Positions 35,090 to 44,711 of a stretch of 64,000 bases of DNA are shown in pieces (within the stretch, counting starts at the first letter, position 1; every line of letters begins with the position of its first letter). The DNA is from Dictyobacter formicarum (GTDB taxonomy: Bacteria > Chloroflexota > Ktedonobacteria > Ktedonobacterales > Ktedonobacteraceae): contig NZ_BNJJ01000031.1 in the NCBI RefSeq assembly GCF_016587435.1, positions 1-64,000 on the forward strand, given 5' to 3'. The notes under the pieces are model-generated. The model had not been told where the DNA came from. It did not search any database and worked only from the letters and a program-made list of their open reading frames with translations. The translations under genes and the position numbers were made by a program.

Positions 35090-35371
35090 ATGAACTCAAG
35101 TATGATCAACAAGATTGCCAAAGCCAAACGCTATGCAGAAGAGCCTGAGCGCATTCAATTCACGAGTTTTGAAGCCAAATTCCAGGGTGAGAACGATGTT
35201 CACACGACCAGATATAATGATGGCGAGTGGCAGTGCACTTGCCGCTTCTTCCATGACTGGGGTGATTGTTGCCATACCATGGCCATGCAACGCGTACTTG
35301 GCGTAACCATTCCAGAAGCGCATCGTCACGGCGTGCTTTCTGGTTTAGGGACGGGCCCTCTCTCACACTGA
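35090..35371 (+). CDS. Small SWIM-type zinc-finger protein
   Basis: A 93-aa protein with CTCRFFHDWGDCCH, which fits the SWIM zinc finger pattern CxC-x(n)-CxH. SWIM domains bind DNA or protein and occur in ATPases, transposases and kinases; here the domain stands nearly alone. Upstream residues (MINKIAKAKRYAEEPERIQF) form a basic helix. ATG 35090 follows GAAAGG by 12 bases; ATG 35102 is also possible and a 150-codon frame from 34919 is less credible. A strong terminator follows. Confidence 0.75.
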   Translation: MNSSMINKIAKAKRYAEEPERIQFTSFEAKFQGENDVHTTRYNDGEWQCTCRFFHDWGDCCHTMAMQRVLGVTIPEAHRHGVLSGLGTGPLSH

Positions 35372-35420
35372 TCTTGTACAGGTAAAGAGATATGGCTCTT
35401 TAGAGCCAGTCTTTTCACAT

Positions 35421-35466
35421 AAAAGATGAGGCACTGTATTTCATTGAGACAGTGCCTCATCTTTTT
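35421..35466. terminator. Bidirectional terminator
   Basis: AAAAGATGAGGCACTGT / ACAGTGCCTCATCTTTTT stem between the convergent SWIM and minus-strand genes. Confidence 0.9.
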
Positions 35467-35544
35467 ATTATCGCGGGTGCCGGTTATTTATCTACCTGTG
35501 TGCAACTGAGCAGTAGCGACACAGCAGCGTCTATCAACCATCGT

Positions 35545-35961
35545 CTAAACAAGAACGAAATAGAGAATGACGATCGCTGCGACCATAATCGTAGCCAGGA
35601 CCCCAATCGTGATTAAATCACGGCGCACATAGGCGAAGTGCTCAGCGGTCACCATCGCATTGCCTGCGCGCTGCTGCTGGGCTTTCTGCGCAGCCAGGCG
35701 CCGGGCGGCCATGCGAGCTGACGCACTGGTTGGAGCGACCACGGGGGTAGGAGTTTCTGCTGCCTGATCAGCCTCTGGCTCCACGACTGGAGCTGGAGTA
35801 GCCGCAACAGGTGCAGATGTTTTCTTCACTTTTTTGGCAGTGGGTTCAACTTTAGCTGGTGCAGATGTCTCGTCTTCAACTCCCTCTGGACGAACCAGTT
35901 CAAACCCTTTTTGTCGTTGATATTGCGCTCCACCGCGCGCAGCTGCTGATTTTTTTGGCAT
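35545..35961 (-). CDS. Tail-anchored Ala/Pro/Lys-rich membrane protein
   Basis: A 138-aa protein with a low-complexity N-terminal two thirds (Ala, Pro, Lys, Glu) and a single C-terminal TM helix (LITIGVLATIMVAAIVILYFVLV) ending at the last residue, giving a tail-anchored topology. GGGAGT precedes the ATG. No family recognised. Possibly co-transcribed with the 62-codon ORF upstream. Confidence 0.7.
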   Translation of the reverse strand: MPKKSAAARGGAQYQRQKGFELVRPEGVEDETSAPAKVEPTAKKVKKTSAPVAATPAPVVEPEADQAAETPTPVVAPTSASARMAARRLAAQKAQQQRAGNAMVTAEHFAYVRRDLITIGVLATIMVAAIVILYFVLV

Positions 35962-35994
35962 AGTGGCTTTTACTCCCTTGCTCGATTGCCTGGT

Positions 35995-36183
35995 TCAAGA
36001 AGTCGAACACTTCGAGCTCTTATGGTTCTTGACATAGGTAACGCTTGGCTCATGGTTCAGACGCGCTCTCGTGCCATTCAAGGCCTCTAGCACCTGCAAC
36101 ATCTCGCGTTTACTCGCACATTGTAGCTTATTATACACGAAAGCTTGTGAACCGTCGAGAGTTTGCTCCCAATGGGCTGTCAT
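35995..36183 (-). CDS. Small hypothetical protein (62 aa)
   Basis: Encodes a 62-aa peptide with a Ser/Lys-rich tail (NHKSSKCSTS) and amphipathic helix KREMLQVLEALNGTRARL. It lies 33 bp upstream of the tail-anchored protein on the same strand. The SD is weak (AGGAGG is 18 bases away). Could be a real small protein or chance. Confidence 0.35.
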   Translation of the reverse strand: MTAHWEQTLDGSQAFVYNKLQCASKREMLQVLEALNGTRARLNHEPSVTYVKNHKSSKCSTS

Positions 36184-36235
36184 TGATCCCGCTAATGGCC
36201 CCTCCTGGGCAGGAACATTGCCATTTTGAAGTCAT

Positions 36236-36264
36236 TTGACAAGGGCCCCTGGCTGTGCTACTCT
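36236..36264 (+). promoter_or_regulatory. Promoter of the mnmA-lepA operon
   Basis: TTGACA (36236-36241), 17-bp spacer, TACTCT (36259-36264). The 140-nt leader contains a terminator-like hairpin. Confidence 0.6.
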
Positions 36265-36324
36265 TATTCTTGGCAAGAAAGGGCAAAACATATTCGTTAC
36301 CCAAATTGTACTGCAAAGGTTTAG

Positions 36325-36356
36325 AAGGCTAGCCCCCGAGAGGCTAGTCCTTTTTT
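36325..36356 (+). terminator. Terminator-like hairpin in the mnmA leader
   Basis: GGCTAGCC / GGCTAGTC stem with one G-T pair followed by CTTTTTT. It lies between the promoter and mnmA, so it either attenuates the operon or ends a short leader RNA. Confidence 0.6.
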
Positions 36357-36413
36357 CTACATACACTCATTATTACCATACACACTAGTAACAAATAAGC
36401 AGGAACTTTTACC

Positions 36414-37595
36414 ATGGCACGAATAGTCGTCGCAATGAGCGGCGGCGTAGATAGCTCGGTCGCCGCTGCGCTCCTCAAAGAACAAGGCCACGAGGTGATC
36501 GGCATTATGCTCCGCCTCTGGTCAGAACCGGGTGTTATTGAAGCTGAGGATGATGGTGTTGAGCGTGTTGTACAAAATAAATGCTGCTCACTGGAATCCG
36601 TTGACGATGCTCGTCGTGTGGCGCGTATGCTTGATATCCCATTCTATCTGGTTAATGTTGAACAAGAATTTAAAGAAAGAATCGTTGACAGCTTCTACGA
36701 AGACTATGTTGCAGGGCGCACGCCCAATCCGTGTCTGAATTGCAACCGTCATATTCGCTTTACTGTGTTGCTCAATCGTGCGCTGGCCTTGAATGCCGAT
36801 TACCTGGCAACGGGCCACTATGTGCGTGTTGATGATCATCCTGTGACCGGGAAGCGCCGCCTGCGCCGAGCGGTTGATCCTGAGAAAGATCAGTCATACG
36901 TTCTGCATGTACTGAACCAGCAGCAGCTGGCCCATGCATGTTTTCCATTGGGTGGGTATACCAAGCCAGAAGTGCGAGCTATGGCGGCCGAGCGCGGTAT
37001 GACCGTGGCGGCTAAAGCTGAAAGCCAGGAAATTTGTTTTGTGGCGCAAAACGACTACCGTGGCTTCATTGATCGCTATGCCGCTGCCAGGCAAGAGGAA
37101 GCTCAATTAGCGACCGTTGGGGCTCCCGCAGCTACCAGCCGCGGCGCTGGCTTAATCTCGATACCTAAGCCTGGGCCTATTATCGATCAGCAGGGCAACA
37201 CCCTGGGTCGTCATCGTGGCCTGGCATACTACACAATTGGACAACGCAAAGGACTGGGCATCACTTCCCGTGATCCACTGCATGTCTTGAAAATTGATTC
37301 TACCAGCAATGCGCTCGTGGTTGGACCGGCCAGTGCACTGGAGCAGACGGAGTTTATTGTTGGTAAGATGCACTATCTCAGTGGCGAAACACCGACCCAG
37401 CCGTTTGAAGCCCTGGTTCGTGTGCGCTACAAGGCTCCTGAGCAGCCGGCACTGGTTACTCCCCTTGATGGTGGAGAGCGAGTGCGTGTCACTTTGTTAC
37501 ATCCACAGCGGGCTATCACACCAGGGCAAGCCGCCGTCTTTTATGGTGGTGAGGATGGTGATGAGGTGTTGTGTGGAGGGATTATCGCAGAATGA
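36414..37595 (+). CDS. mnmA: tRNA-specific 2-thiouridylase
   Basis: Makes s2U34 in Lys, Glu and Gln tRNAs; 393 aa. PP-loop motif [12 protein letters not shown], substrate region [14 protein letters not shown] with the first catalytic Cys, [22 protein letters not shown], and the persulfide-forming Cys in ESQEICFV. The C-terminal beta-barrel domain ends near residue 390. The stop codon overlaps the lepA start (ATGA), indicating translational coupling. Confidence 0.95.
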   Translation: MARIVVAMSGGVDSSVAAALLKEQGHEVIGIMLRLWSEPGVIEAEDDGVERVVQNKCCSLESVDDARRVARMLDIPFYLVNVEQEFKERIVDSFYEDYVAGRTPNPCLNCNRHIRFTVLLNRALALNADYLATGHYVRVDDHPVTGKRRLRRAVDPEKDQSYVLHVLNQQQLAHACFPLGGYTKPEVRAMAAERGMTVAAKAESQEICFVAQNDYRGFIDRYAAARQEEAQLATVGAPAATSRGAGLISIPKPGPIIDQQGNTLGRHRGLAYYTIGQRKGLGITSRDPLHVLKIDSTSNALVVGPASALEQTEFIVGKMHYLSGETPTQPFEALVRVRYKAPEQPALVTPLDGGERVRVTLLHPQRAITPGQAAVFYGGEDGDEVLCGGIIAE

Positions 37596-39400
37596 CGGAT
37601 CTGGCACACATTAGAAATTTTTGTATCATTGCCCATATCGACCATGGTAAGTCGACCCTGGCTGATCGTCTGCTAGAATTTACCGGTACCGTCTCCAAGC
37701 GTGAACTGTTAGAGCAAACGCTCGATCAGATGGAGCTGGAGCGTGAGAAGGGCATCACCATTAAGTCGCAGGCTGTACGTATGCGCTATACCGCGCTCAA
37801 TGGTGAAGAGTATGAATTAAACCTGATCGATACTCCTGGACACGTTGACTTTACATATGAGGTCTCACGTAGTCTGGCCGCCTGTGAAGGTGCATTGCTG
37901 GTCATCGACTCTACGCAGGGAGTAGAGGCCCAGACGCTGGCTAACCTCTACCTGGCCCTGGAAGCTGACCTGACGATTATTCCAGTCATCAATAAAATCG
38001 ATTTACCCAGTGCTGAACCAGAAAGGGTAATGCAAGAGGTTGAGGATGTTATTGGCTTGCCGCGGGAAGAATGCATTCTGGCATCCGCCAAAGAGGGTAT
38101 TGGCACCCAGGATATTCTGGAAGCCATTATTAAACATGTGCCACCGCCCAAAGGCCGCTTAGAAGGTCCCCTGCGTGCGCTGGTCTTTGACTCGCACTAC
38201 GATGCCTACAAAGGGGTGATCGCTTATGTGCGTGTCGTGGATGGCGAATTGCATGAAGATGAGCGTTTGGCCATGGTGGCGGCTGGCAGCTCAGCCGAGA
38301 TTCTAGAAGTTGGCTGTTTTCAGCCGCGCCTGGTATCGACGAAGACTTTAACCACCGGAGAGGTAGGTTATATTGCGACTGGCTTTAAAAACGTCAAGGA
38401 CTGCCAGGTTGGCGACACCGTCACTGTGCCCTCCGCCCTGGCGAGCATCGAGCCCTTGCCAGGTTATCAGCCTGCCAAACCAATGGTCTTTGCCGGACTT
38501 TATCCAGTTGACAGCAACGACTATCCAGAGTTGCGTGAGGCCCTGGATCGCCTGAAGTTAAATGATGCTGCCCTCTATTATGAGCCTGAAACCTCTAATG
38601 CCCTGGGCTTTGGCTTCCGCTGTGGCTTCCTGGGTTTGCTGCATATGGAGATCATTCAAGAGCGGCTGGAGCGCGAATACAATCTGGATATGCTGGCGAC
38701 GGCACCCAGTGTAGCGTACCACGTCACCAAGGTTGGCGGAGAAGTCGTTGAAGTCCATAATCCATCTGAGATGCCCAATTTCGGAGAGATTGAGCAGATC
38801 GAAGAGCCCTATATGGACATTTCCATCTTCACGCCATCGCGCTACATCGGCACGATCATGGAGCTCGTCACCTCCAAACGTGGTATCTATAAAGACCTGA
38901 AATATATTGAGGCCGAACGCGTCCTGATGACCTACGAAATTCCATTAGCGGAACTGATCATCGACTTCTATGACCAGCTAAAATCCCGCACCCAGGGATA
39001 TGCCTCGTTGGACTATAATTTTGGCTCCTATCGAGCCTCAGACCTGGTTAAAATGGATATTCTGGTCAATTCCGTACCGGTTGATGCGCTCTCATTGATT
39101 TTGCACCGTGAAAGCGCCTACTATCAGGGACGAGCCCTGGTCGAAAAGCTACGCAACCTTATTCCCCGCCAGCTTTTCGAGGTACCAATTCAGGCTGCCA
39201 TTGGTTCTCGTGTCATTTCCCGTGAAACGGTGAAAGCCATGCGTAAAGACGTGCTGGCCAAATGTTATGGAGGAGATATTTCCCGCAAGCGCAAACTGCT
39301 AGAAAAACAAAAAGAAGGCAAGAAGCGCATGAAAATGGTCGGTAGCGTCGAGATTCCCCAGGAAGCCTTCATGGCTGTCCTCTCTCTTGGCAAAGAATAG
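37592..39400 (+). CDS. lepA: Elongation factor 4 (LepA)
   Basis: Ribosome-associated translational GTPase; 602 aa. G1 [11 protein letters not shown]3 DTPGHVDF, G4 NKIDLPSA; the C-terminal LepA-specific domain includes [23 protein letters not shown] 37592 overlaps the mnmA TGA; an in-frame GTG at 37571 would add seven residues outside the conserved start [25 protein letters not shown] lies at 37575-37580. Confidence 0.97.
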   Translation: MTDLAHIRNFCIIAHIDHGKSTLADRLLEFTGTVSKRELLEQTLDQMELEREKGITIKSQAVRMRYTALNGEEYELNLIDTPGHVDFTYEVSRSLAACEGALLVIDSTQGVEAQTLANLYLALEADLTIIPVINKIDLPSAEPERVMQEVEDVIGLPREECILASAKEGIGTQDILEAIIKHVPPPKGRLEGPLRALVFDSHYDAYKGVIAYVRVVDGELHEDERLAMVAAGSSAEILEVGCFQPRLVSTKTLTTGEVGYIATGFKNVKDCQVGDTVTVPSALASIEPLPGYQPAKPMVFAGLYPVDSNDYPELREALDRLKLNDAALYYEPETSNALGFGFRCGFLGLLHMEIIQERLEREYNLDMLATAPSVAYHVTKVGGEVVEVHNPSEMPNFGEIEQIEEPYMDISIFTPSRYIGTIMELVTSKRGIYKDLKYIEAERVLMTYEIPLAELIIDFYDQLKSRTQGYASLDYNFGSYRASDLVKMDILVNSVPVDALSLILHRESAYYQGRALVEKLRNLIPRQLFEVPIQAAIGSRVISRETVKAMRKDVLAKCYGGDISRKRKLLEKQKEGKKRMKMVGSVEIPQEAFMAVLSLGKE

Positions 39401-39410
39401 CTGCCAGTGC

Positions 39411-39520
39411 GGGACGGGCGCATGTGCCCGAGCTAATTTTATGTGATTGTGAAAAAAGTGCGCCAAGCGCACTTTTTTCACAATCACATAAAACATTTTG
39501 AATGCCGAAGACGCGGCCCC
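39411..39520 (+). repeat. Bipartite palindromic element, copy E
   Basis: Left flank GGGACGGGCGCATG (about 39411-39424) resembles that of copy F. The palindrome at 39437-39493 has 27-bp perfect arms and a CAA loop. Junction CATTTTGA, then a degenerate right block AATGCCGAAGACGCGG. Located 36 bp after lepA. Confidence 0.75.
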
Positions 39521-39571
39521 TATGGCTTTCAGACACTTTCTTAGGGTAAGTTGCCTGGGGCGGAAAAAAGA

Positions 39572-39628
39572 CAAAAAAAGAGAGCTAGATAATCACGGTT
39601 ATCTAGCTCATCTGTGTCTCTTTTTTTG
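39572..39628 (+). terminator. Terminator downstream of lepA and element E
   Basis: GAGCTAGATAA (39582-39592) pairs with TTATCTAGCTC (39599-39609); A-run and T-run flank it. Confidence 0.8.
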
Positions 39629-39718
39629 TTCTTCACAACTCCCGTGTTTAAATCAACCGAGTACTAATCCGAACGAACATCGCTGGAAAGACAACAGCGA
39701 TTATCCTCTAGGTACCCT

Positions 39719-39838
39719 TACCCCTCCCGGGACGTATAGAGCGCGTCATGGCGTGTGATCAGGCCCGTGGCCCGTCATGACGGGAGGGTAAGCGCTTAGA
39801 GGCGCCGGATAGCCCGCATTTACGGGCGCTCCTAGTCA
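39719..39838. mobile_element. Possible IS200/IS605-type end pair (non-autonomous)
   Basis: Between TTAC (39719) and TCAA (39836-39839) lie a CCCTCCCG...CGGGAGGG hairpin containing a CCGTCATGACGG palindrome, and an AGCCCG-CATTTA-CGGGC hairpin nine bases before TCAA. IS200/IS605 elements insert 3' of TTAC and end with a hairpin and TCAA. No transposase is present. Assignment is tentative. Confidence 0.3.
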
Positions 39839-39906
39839 ATTTGAAATACTACCCCTAACACGCGAATTGGTTTCTTCGTGGTTCTTATAAGATCAATGGA
39901 CGTCAT
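39832..39906 (-). CDS. Candidate 24-aa peptide with strong SD
   Basis: ATG at 39906 (minus strand) is preceded by GGAAGGAGATCTT and begins MTSIDLIRTTKKPIRVLG. The leader has two hairpins (GTATTCC/GGAATAC; CCTTG/CAAGG). The stop runs into the AGCCCG/CGGGC hairpin. No similarity recognised; may be a remnant of a gene truncated by the adjacent element. Confidence 0.35.
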   Translation of the reverse strand: MTSIDLIRTTKKPIRVLGVVFQID

Positions 39907-40128
39907 AAGATCTCCTTCCGGGTTACTTATGCAAGGACCAAGCCTTGTGCCAAGGTCTTTTAATTCCCTGGTGTATTCCTTAATCATTTGGAATACTTAC
40001 ACATTACCATCTCATTTGACAGAAGTCAAGGGGTTTTCCATAGAATTTGCGAGCGGTTTCCTGTTAATGCGCTGTATCGTCAGTACCGGTGGTGTCAGTC
40101 TGGCTTATGAGATAAGGGCATCAAAAAG

Positions 40129-40215
40129 GTGTCTGCTCCTCATTAACCACATCCTCATAGTTTTGCTGGAAGGTAGTGAGCACCATAACTTGAAAAAGTG
40201 CGAAGGAGCAGACAC
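40129..40215. repeat. 87-bp element with 12-bp inverted repeats
   Basis: GTGTCTGCTCCT (40129-40140) and AGGAGCAGACAC (40204-40215) are perfect inverse copies; on the minus strand the second arm runs into CTTTTTG. It lies just beyond the 3' end of the SRPBCC gene and may act as its terminator. Confidence 0.55.
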
Positions 40216-40266
40216 GCCAGATAGTGCGTGCCTGCTCCCCGGGTGTAGAAATTGAAGCTGACTGAA

Positions 40267-40980
40267 TTAGTAATTGCCGCGTCCTCTTTCAGCGCGAACA
40301 CTTTCGTCAGGAGTGATATTGTTTGGCTCGACAGGAATGGCCCCGGTATCGATATCGTTAGCAGCCAGGCGATCGTTGGTCATGCCTGTAATATCTCGAT
40401 CCATTGTAGGCATACCAGTAGATGTGCGATTATAGCCAGCATCATCCTGCATGGTCTCATTCTGTCGGCTAGTAGTACGGCCCTTGCTGGCAGCGCTATC
40501 TGCGTGAAACAGATAATTTGAAGACGTGGGATCCAGAGCACCGGCCGGTGACTGATTGACTAGCTCGCCAAAGTGGCGCAGATCGTGTTCTAGTGCTTGC
40601 TGGAAGCGGTTGCCCGCGCCCAATTTCTCGCCAGCATTACCCAGAACGCCAGCGGGAGGATTGTAATTGATCGTGGCAGTGACTCTTGTCTGGCCAGTTG
40701 AGGTAGGAGCGAAGGTCACTTTACCGAAATTTTCCAGGCCACTGGTGGAGCGCCAACCGATTTGTTGATCAGGTATCCACTCTTCATTAACCGCATCCCA
40801 TTCGTGTTGTCCGACCACGTCAGCCACCCAATGGCTCGATTGGTCATCATGATAGGTAACTTCTTTGACAAAGCTCATGAATTTTGGAAAGTCATTGAAG
40901 TGGGTAAACAACGAATAGACCTGGTGGACAGGGGCATTAACCGTAACTTCTGCACTGTGAGTTGCATGGTTCTTTTGCAT
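40267..40980 (-). CDS. SRPBCC (polyketide cyclase/START-like) family protein
   Basis: A 237-aa protein. Residues about 8-150 form a ligand-binding SRPBCC domain (VTVNAPVHQVYSLFTHFNDFPKFM, EVTYHDDQSSHWVADVVG, TRVTATINYNPPAG). The C-terminal 90 residues are hydrophilic and apparently disordered (Asn, Asp, Thr-rich). ATG 40980 follows GAAGGATAAAG; an upstream in-frame start at 41034 is less likely. The family binds hydrophobic ligands; no substrate assigned. Confidence 0.8.
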   Translation of the reverse strand: MQKNHATHSAEVTVNAPVHQVYSLFTHFNDFPKFMSFVKEVTYHDDQSSHWVADVVGQHEWDAVNEEWIPDQQIGWRSTSGLENFGKVTFAPTSTGQTRVTATINYNPPAGVLGNAGEKLGAGNRFQQALEHDLRHFGELVNQSPAGALDPTSSNYLFHADSAASKGRTTSRQNETMQDDAGYNRTSTGMPTMDRDITGMTNDRLAANDIDTGAIPVEPNNITPDESVRAERGRGNY

Positions 40981-41663
40981 CTTTATCCTTCTTTCACCAA
41001 AATCCTGCCAGTATGCAGGATGTAAAACGTGCAATTCGTGTTAATCATGTGTTACCAATCTGTTGGCATCCCTTTTTATACGAACCTGGTTTAAGGATGG
41101 CTTCAAAATGTTCCATGCTGTATAGTTATATGTTTGCCATGTTTAAGATCGATGCCATTGAAGGTGTGCTCAAATGGACTAAAGGGTATTGCGCTGGCGC
41201 ATATTATCATAGCAATAGGAATGGGTGCTAGTTAAGAAACACTACTTTCAGCAAGGGTCTAAGCACAGAGGTACCTGTTTGTTGTATTGTCTGAAAAACC
41301 CTGGTATTATGCTGTCGGAAGAGATAATTTGCAGGAAAAAAAGAGTAATCAGACCATGGAATTATGTAGATACTAAAATTACTCAGATGGATAAGGGTTG
41401 TTGAGAAGTAAAGTAATTCTGTAATACCACAGTATTGTGAATTACCAGGAAGAAGCGGGGGCTCATTCAAGACTCTGTTGGCGTCTAGTGTAATATAAAC
41501 ATAGAGTTAAACACGACCGCGTGCTCATCGGTGTAACTATTGAGCATGTGCTTACGTAGTAAAAGGTAGTATGGAGAGCGCGTTTATTCTTGGTGAGACA
41601 CTGTTTATATAGATTGTCCCATTGGTAGTATCTGAATTCTATGCTTTGGAGAGGTAACAAGCA
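40981..41663. other. Intergenic region without recognised gene
   Basis: About 680 bases. Frames on either strand lack domains and SD sites. A short inverse pair GTAATTC/GAATTAC occurs near 41411-41443. Probably holds divergent promoters, none of which match consensus well. Confidence 0.45.
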
Positions 41664-41864
41664 ATGTCAATTGGAACCTTGGAAAACAATTTGAGCCGCG
41701 CTCTAGAGCTGCTAGGTGGCTCTATTGATCCCGAGATAGTCGAAACGTATCCATCGCTCGAAGCACGTATTTTAGCGCAGGCCCTGGAGAACGTTGAAAT
41801 TGCTGAACAGCGCTTGCGTGAAATCCAGAAGTTAGTTGGCGAGATCGAAGGCGTTCTTGTCTGA
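41664..41864 (+). CDS. Small helical protein (66 aa), unknown function
   Basis: A 66-aa acidic, all-helical protein (EIVETYPSLEARILAQALENVEIAEQRLREIQKLVGEIEG) with heptad-like Leu/Ile spacing, suggesting a coiled coil. GGAGAGG lies nine bases before the ATG, and a strong terminator follows after 200 bp. No family recognised. Confidence 0.65.
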   Translation: MSIGTLENNLSRALELLGGSIDPEIVETYPSLEARILAQALENVEIAEQRLREIQKLVGEIEGVLV

Positions 41865-42069
41865 CTATATTCAGGCGTTTTTTGTCTAACACACGGCCAC
41901 TGTGATCTTGATACGTACATACATATCCCGTCTCCAAAGTTGGCGCATCCTGTGGGATATGTCCCATACCTGTTCTATACCTGTACAACGGTGTCACTCA
42001 AGGTGGTTATGAACGTGCTATCCTTTGTTGTGTACCCAGAAACTGTGTTATATGAAGAAAAGCCTGAGT

Positions 42070-42122
42070 AAAACGAAAAAGCAGAGCGTTCATATGTAAT
42101 GAACGCTCTGCTTTTTCGTTTT
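42070..42122. terminator. Bidirectional terminator
   Basis: AAAACGAAAAAGCAGAGCG / CGCTCTGCTTTTTCGTTTT stem between convergent genes. Confidence 0.9.
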
Positions 42123-42155
42123 AGGGGATCAGTTTTTGCCGGATCACTCCTGATA

Positions 42156-43364
42156 TTATGCTGTGCAGCTGAGGTCTAGTGAGGAATCATGAACCTCAAT
42201 GTCTGGGACCTCAATGGGCTGATCATCAGTTTCATCAACTTCATTGAGGGCACGTTGAATGATTTCTTCAACCTCGGTCAGGTTATTGATGCGTACCAAC
42301 TCATTGCGCACACGCTTGGCGCCAGCGAAGTGCCCCAGGTACCAGCCCATGTGCTTTCGCATTTCAACGTAGTGGTCCTGCCCTTTAATTCTGGCATGTG
42401 TGCGGGCATGCTCCAAGGCCATCAGCAGACGCTCTGCGCGCGTAGGCATGACATCGGGCAGATTCTCGGGTGTGGGCTTGATGCCATCACGCAGCAACTT
42501 CCTGAGTAGCTCTTTATTTCTAAACAGCCAGGGATTGCCAAAGGTGGCGCGCCCGATTAGAACTCCATTGACGCCAGTGGTGCGAATGCGCTCGGCTGCT
42601 TGATAGAGGCTATGGATGTCACCATTACCCAGAATAAGCGTATCTGTTTTGCGTACAATCTCGGCGGCGCTAGCGATCGCCTCCCAGTTCGCCTCACCCT
42701 TATAGTGCTGTACCAGTGTACGTCCATGCAGCGAGATAACCGCCGGCTCCAACTCCAGCAACTCTTGCATCCAATCCCTGACCACGATCGAATCATAGCC
42801 TAACCGTGTTTTTACCGAGACCGGTAGCAGGCGGCGCTCGTATACAATTGGCTCTCCCCAGATACGCGCTCGATCCTCATTCATCTGGCGAATGCGACGA
42901 ATGCGCAACGGATCCATCTCCAGGTCTTCCAGGGTCTGTCCATTGGCCCAGTCTCGTACACCCTGTTGAGTAGCACGGATAATCGCTTTCGCCGTATCGG
43001 GTAAGCGGATCAGGGCTGCGCCCCCCCCTTTATTAGCAACGGAGCTGGCTGGACAGCCCATATTGATATCAACCCCATCGAAGCCCAGCTCACAGACCAC
43101 ATGAGCCGCTTTATAAAAGTATTCCGGGCGGCAGCCAAAGATCTGTGCCACCACAGGCCGTTCGGCGGGCGTATAAAGGAAATCATGAAAAATGCGCTCG
43201 CTACCCCGCCAGAGCCCTTCCACATTGGTGAACTCGGTCATAACAATATCCGGGCGTCCATGCAGGCCATGCATTGTTCTGCATGGAGCATCCGTCACGC
43301 CATCCATGGGAGCCAGTCCAATAATAGGTTGTGTTAGTGTATTCCAGAAAGATTTTTGCTTCAT
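42156..43364 (-). CDS. tRNA-dihydrouridine synthase
   Basis: FMN enzyme reducing uridine in tRNA D-loops. Motifs: GLAPMDGVTDAPCR, VAQIFGCRPEYFYKAA, the catalytic Cys in INMGCPASSVANKGGGAAL, SVKTRLGYD, SLHGRTLVQHYKG and LGNGDI...GVLIGRATFGNPW. At 402 aa it is longer than typical Dus (about 330), with an insert in the middle (WANGQTLEDLEMDPLRI) and an acidic C-terminus. Which Dus subclass it belongs to is not clear. Confidence 0.9.
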   Translation of the reverse strand: MKQKSFWNTLTQPIIGLAPMDGVTDAPCRTMHGLHGRPDIVMTEFTNVEGLWRGSERIFHDFLYTPAERPVVAQIFGCRPEYFYKAAHVVCELGFDGVDINMGCPASSVANKGGGAALIRLPDTAKAIIRATQQGVRDWANGQTLEDLEMDPLRIRRIRQMNEDRARIWGEPIVYERRLLPVSVKTRLGYDSIVVRDWMQELLELEPAVISLHGRTLVQHYKGEANWEAIASAAEIVRKTDTLILGNGDIHSLYQAAERIRTTGVNGVLIGRATFGNPWLFRNKELLRKLLRDGIKPTPENLPDVMPTRAERLLMALEHARTHARIKGQDHYVEMRKHMGWYLGHFAGAKRVRNELVRINNLTEVEEIIQRALNEVDETDDQPIEVPDIEVHDSSLDLSCTA

Positions 43365-43698
43365 CGTTTCATCTACTTTGTTGGTGCAACGCTGAATATA
43401 GAAATGTGCGCCACCCTCTTCGCTATAAGTTCTTGAGATCGTATGTCTTTCTATGATACATGTTTTCCTGGCCAGTGGTCAATCTGTTCTCTGCAAAAGT
43501 GCCTGTTAACTGATAGTCCGAAAAGCCTGCCAGCCACATTGCCCGGCATGAAGGTGGCAGGACGAGATTCTTAGCTTCTACCCTTGCGTTCAGATATTGG
43601 AATTTTTCCTTTAACATAAAGAGCTTGTTATAACGCAGGTAATATTCTTGTACGTATTTTTAAGGTTTGTGAGCGATCTTATATTTAAAACGTTAAAT
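43365..43698. other. Intergenic region without recognised gene
   Basis: About 330 bases between divergent genes; minus-strand frames here have no SD or domain. No hairpin of note. Confidence 0.45.
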
Positions 43699-43727
43699 TT
43701 GCCAGTATAATGGTAGAAAGTTATAAT
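43699..43727 (+). promoter_or_regulatory. Promoter of the CHRD-like lipoprotein gene
   Basis: TTGCCA (43699-43704), 17-bp spacer, TATAAT (43722-43727). Confidence 0.7.
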
Positions 43728-43764
43728 ATGTGCGCAGGAACATAAATATGGGAAAGGAGTCAAA

Positions 43765-44643
43765 ATGCTTACAAAAAAACTTGTTAAGCAAAATTTTATC
43801 CATTTTGCCCTGTTGCTGGGAGCTGTACTTTTGCTGCTTTCGGCATGTGACTCAGGAAATAGCAACCCCCATGGATCTGTCGCGGCGACACCAACCAGCG
43901 CTACTGTCAATTCGGCCAGTGCCATTATGCGGCACAGCCCATCAGGTACAGCAGAGCTGATGTGGGATCATACTTCTCATGTTCTGACTGTTCACATGGC
44001 TTTAACGGGCCTGACACCCCAAAGTACTCATCCAGCACATATCAATGCAGGAAGCTGTAAAAGTAGCGGCAAACTCGTCTACAATTTGTCGCCCGTCAAA
44101 GCCACGCAAATTGGTTTTGCCGATGTTATTACGCGCGTTAAAGACGTGACGGGCGGCATTCCTGAGACAGGTTGGTATATTGATGTAAGTAACGGACCAG
44201 GTATGAGCACCAGTGCTCAAGCGATGCCGATTACCTGCACTAATGTTTTTAATCCAACCGTTTCAACCAAGCTATCACAGAATGTCCAGACGACAATGAC
44301 AATTTCCCTTGCGCCCAATCAAGCTGCCAGTGGTGATGCACAACTAACTGTGAACAGTAATAAGCTCACAGTCGCACTAAATTTGAAAGGATTAGCACCA
44401 AACTCGAAACACATGGCTCATATTCATACGGGGAGTTGTGCAAGTCAGGGAGCGATCAAGTATAATCTCAAACCTGTGATTGCCAATGCTGCCGGTGATG
44501 GAACATCTACTACCATTATTCCAGATATTAGTGCGATCCCGCGCAATGGTTGGTATGTCAACGTTCACCTGGGAGCCTCAGATGTAAAGTCGCAAACAGA
44601 CAATGACCCATTTGCTTGTGGAGATATTACCTCGCTCCACTAA
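43765..44643 (+). CDS. Lipoprotein with two CHRD-like repeats
   Basis: A 292-aa secreted lipoprotein: basic N-terminus, hydrophobic h-region, lipobox LLSAC with C28. Two homologous halves follow: HPAHINAGSCKSSGKLVYNL with GWYIDV (about 95-155), and HMAHIHTGSCASQGAIKYNL with GWYVNVH (about 215-275). The HxxHIHxG pattern resembles CHRD domains and copper/zinc SOD-like folds; metal binding is possible but not shown. GGAAAGGAG lies upstream of the ATG. Confidence 0.75.
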   Translation: MLTKKLVKQNFIHFALLLGAVLLLLSACDSGNSNPHGSVAATPTSATVNSASAIMRHSPSGTAELMWDHTSHVLTVHMALTGLTPQSTHPAHINAGSCKSSGKLVYNLSPVKATQIGFADVITRVKDVTGGIPETGWYIDVSNGPGMSTSAQAMPITCTNVFNPTVSTKLSQNVQTTMTISLAPNQAASGDAQLTVNSNKLTVALNLKGLAPNSKHMAHIHTGSCASQGAIKYNLKPVIANAAGDGTSTTIIPDISAIPRNGWYVNVHLGASDVKSQTDNDPFACGDITSLH

Positions 44644-44665
44644 GCAATTCGTACCCTGCTATCTC

Positions 44666-44706
44666 AAAGGAAGCAAGATCACCGGCCAGTGATTTGCTTC
44701 CTTTCT
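44666..44706. terminator. Terminator between convergent genes
   Basis: AAAGGAAGCA...ATCAC / GTGAT..TTGCTTCCTTT hairpin. Confidence 0.75.
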
Positions 44707-44711
44707 GTTGG

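Noticed and set aside
39878..40255. 125-codon plus-strand frame after lepA
   Set aside because: No SD or domain; it runs over an inverted repeat and antisense to a better-supported small ORF.
40981..41663. Gene in the 680-bp gap upstream of the SRPBCC gene
   Set aside because: Six-frame inspection gives only short frames without SD sites or domains.
43423..43925. Minus-strand frames between the Dus gene and the lipoprotein gene
   Set aside because: They overlap the lipoprotein promoter and signal peptide, and lack SD sites and domains.
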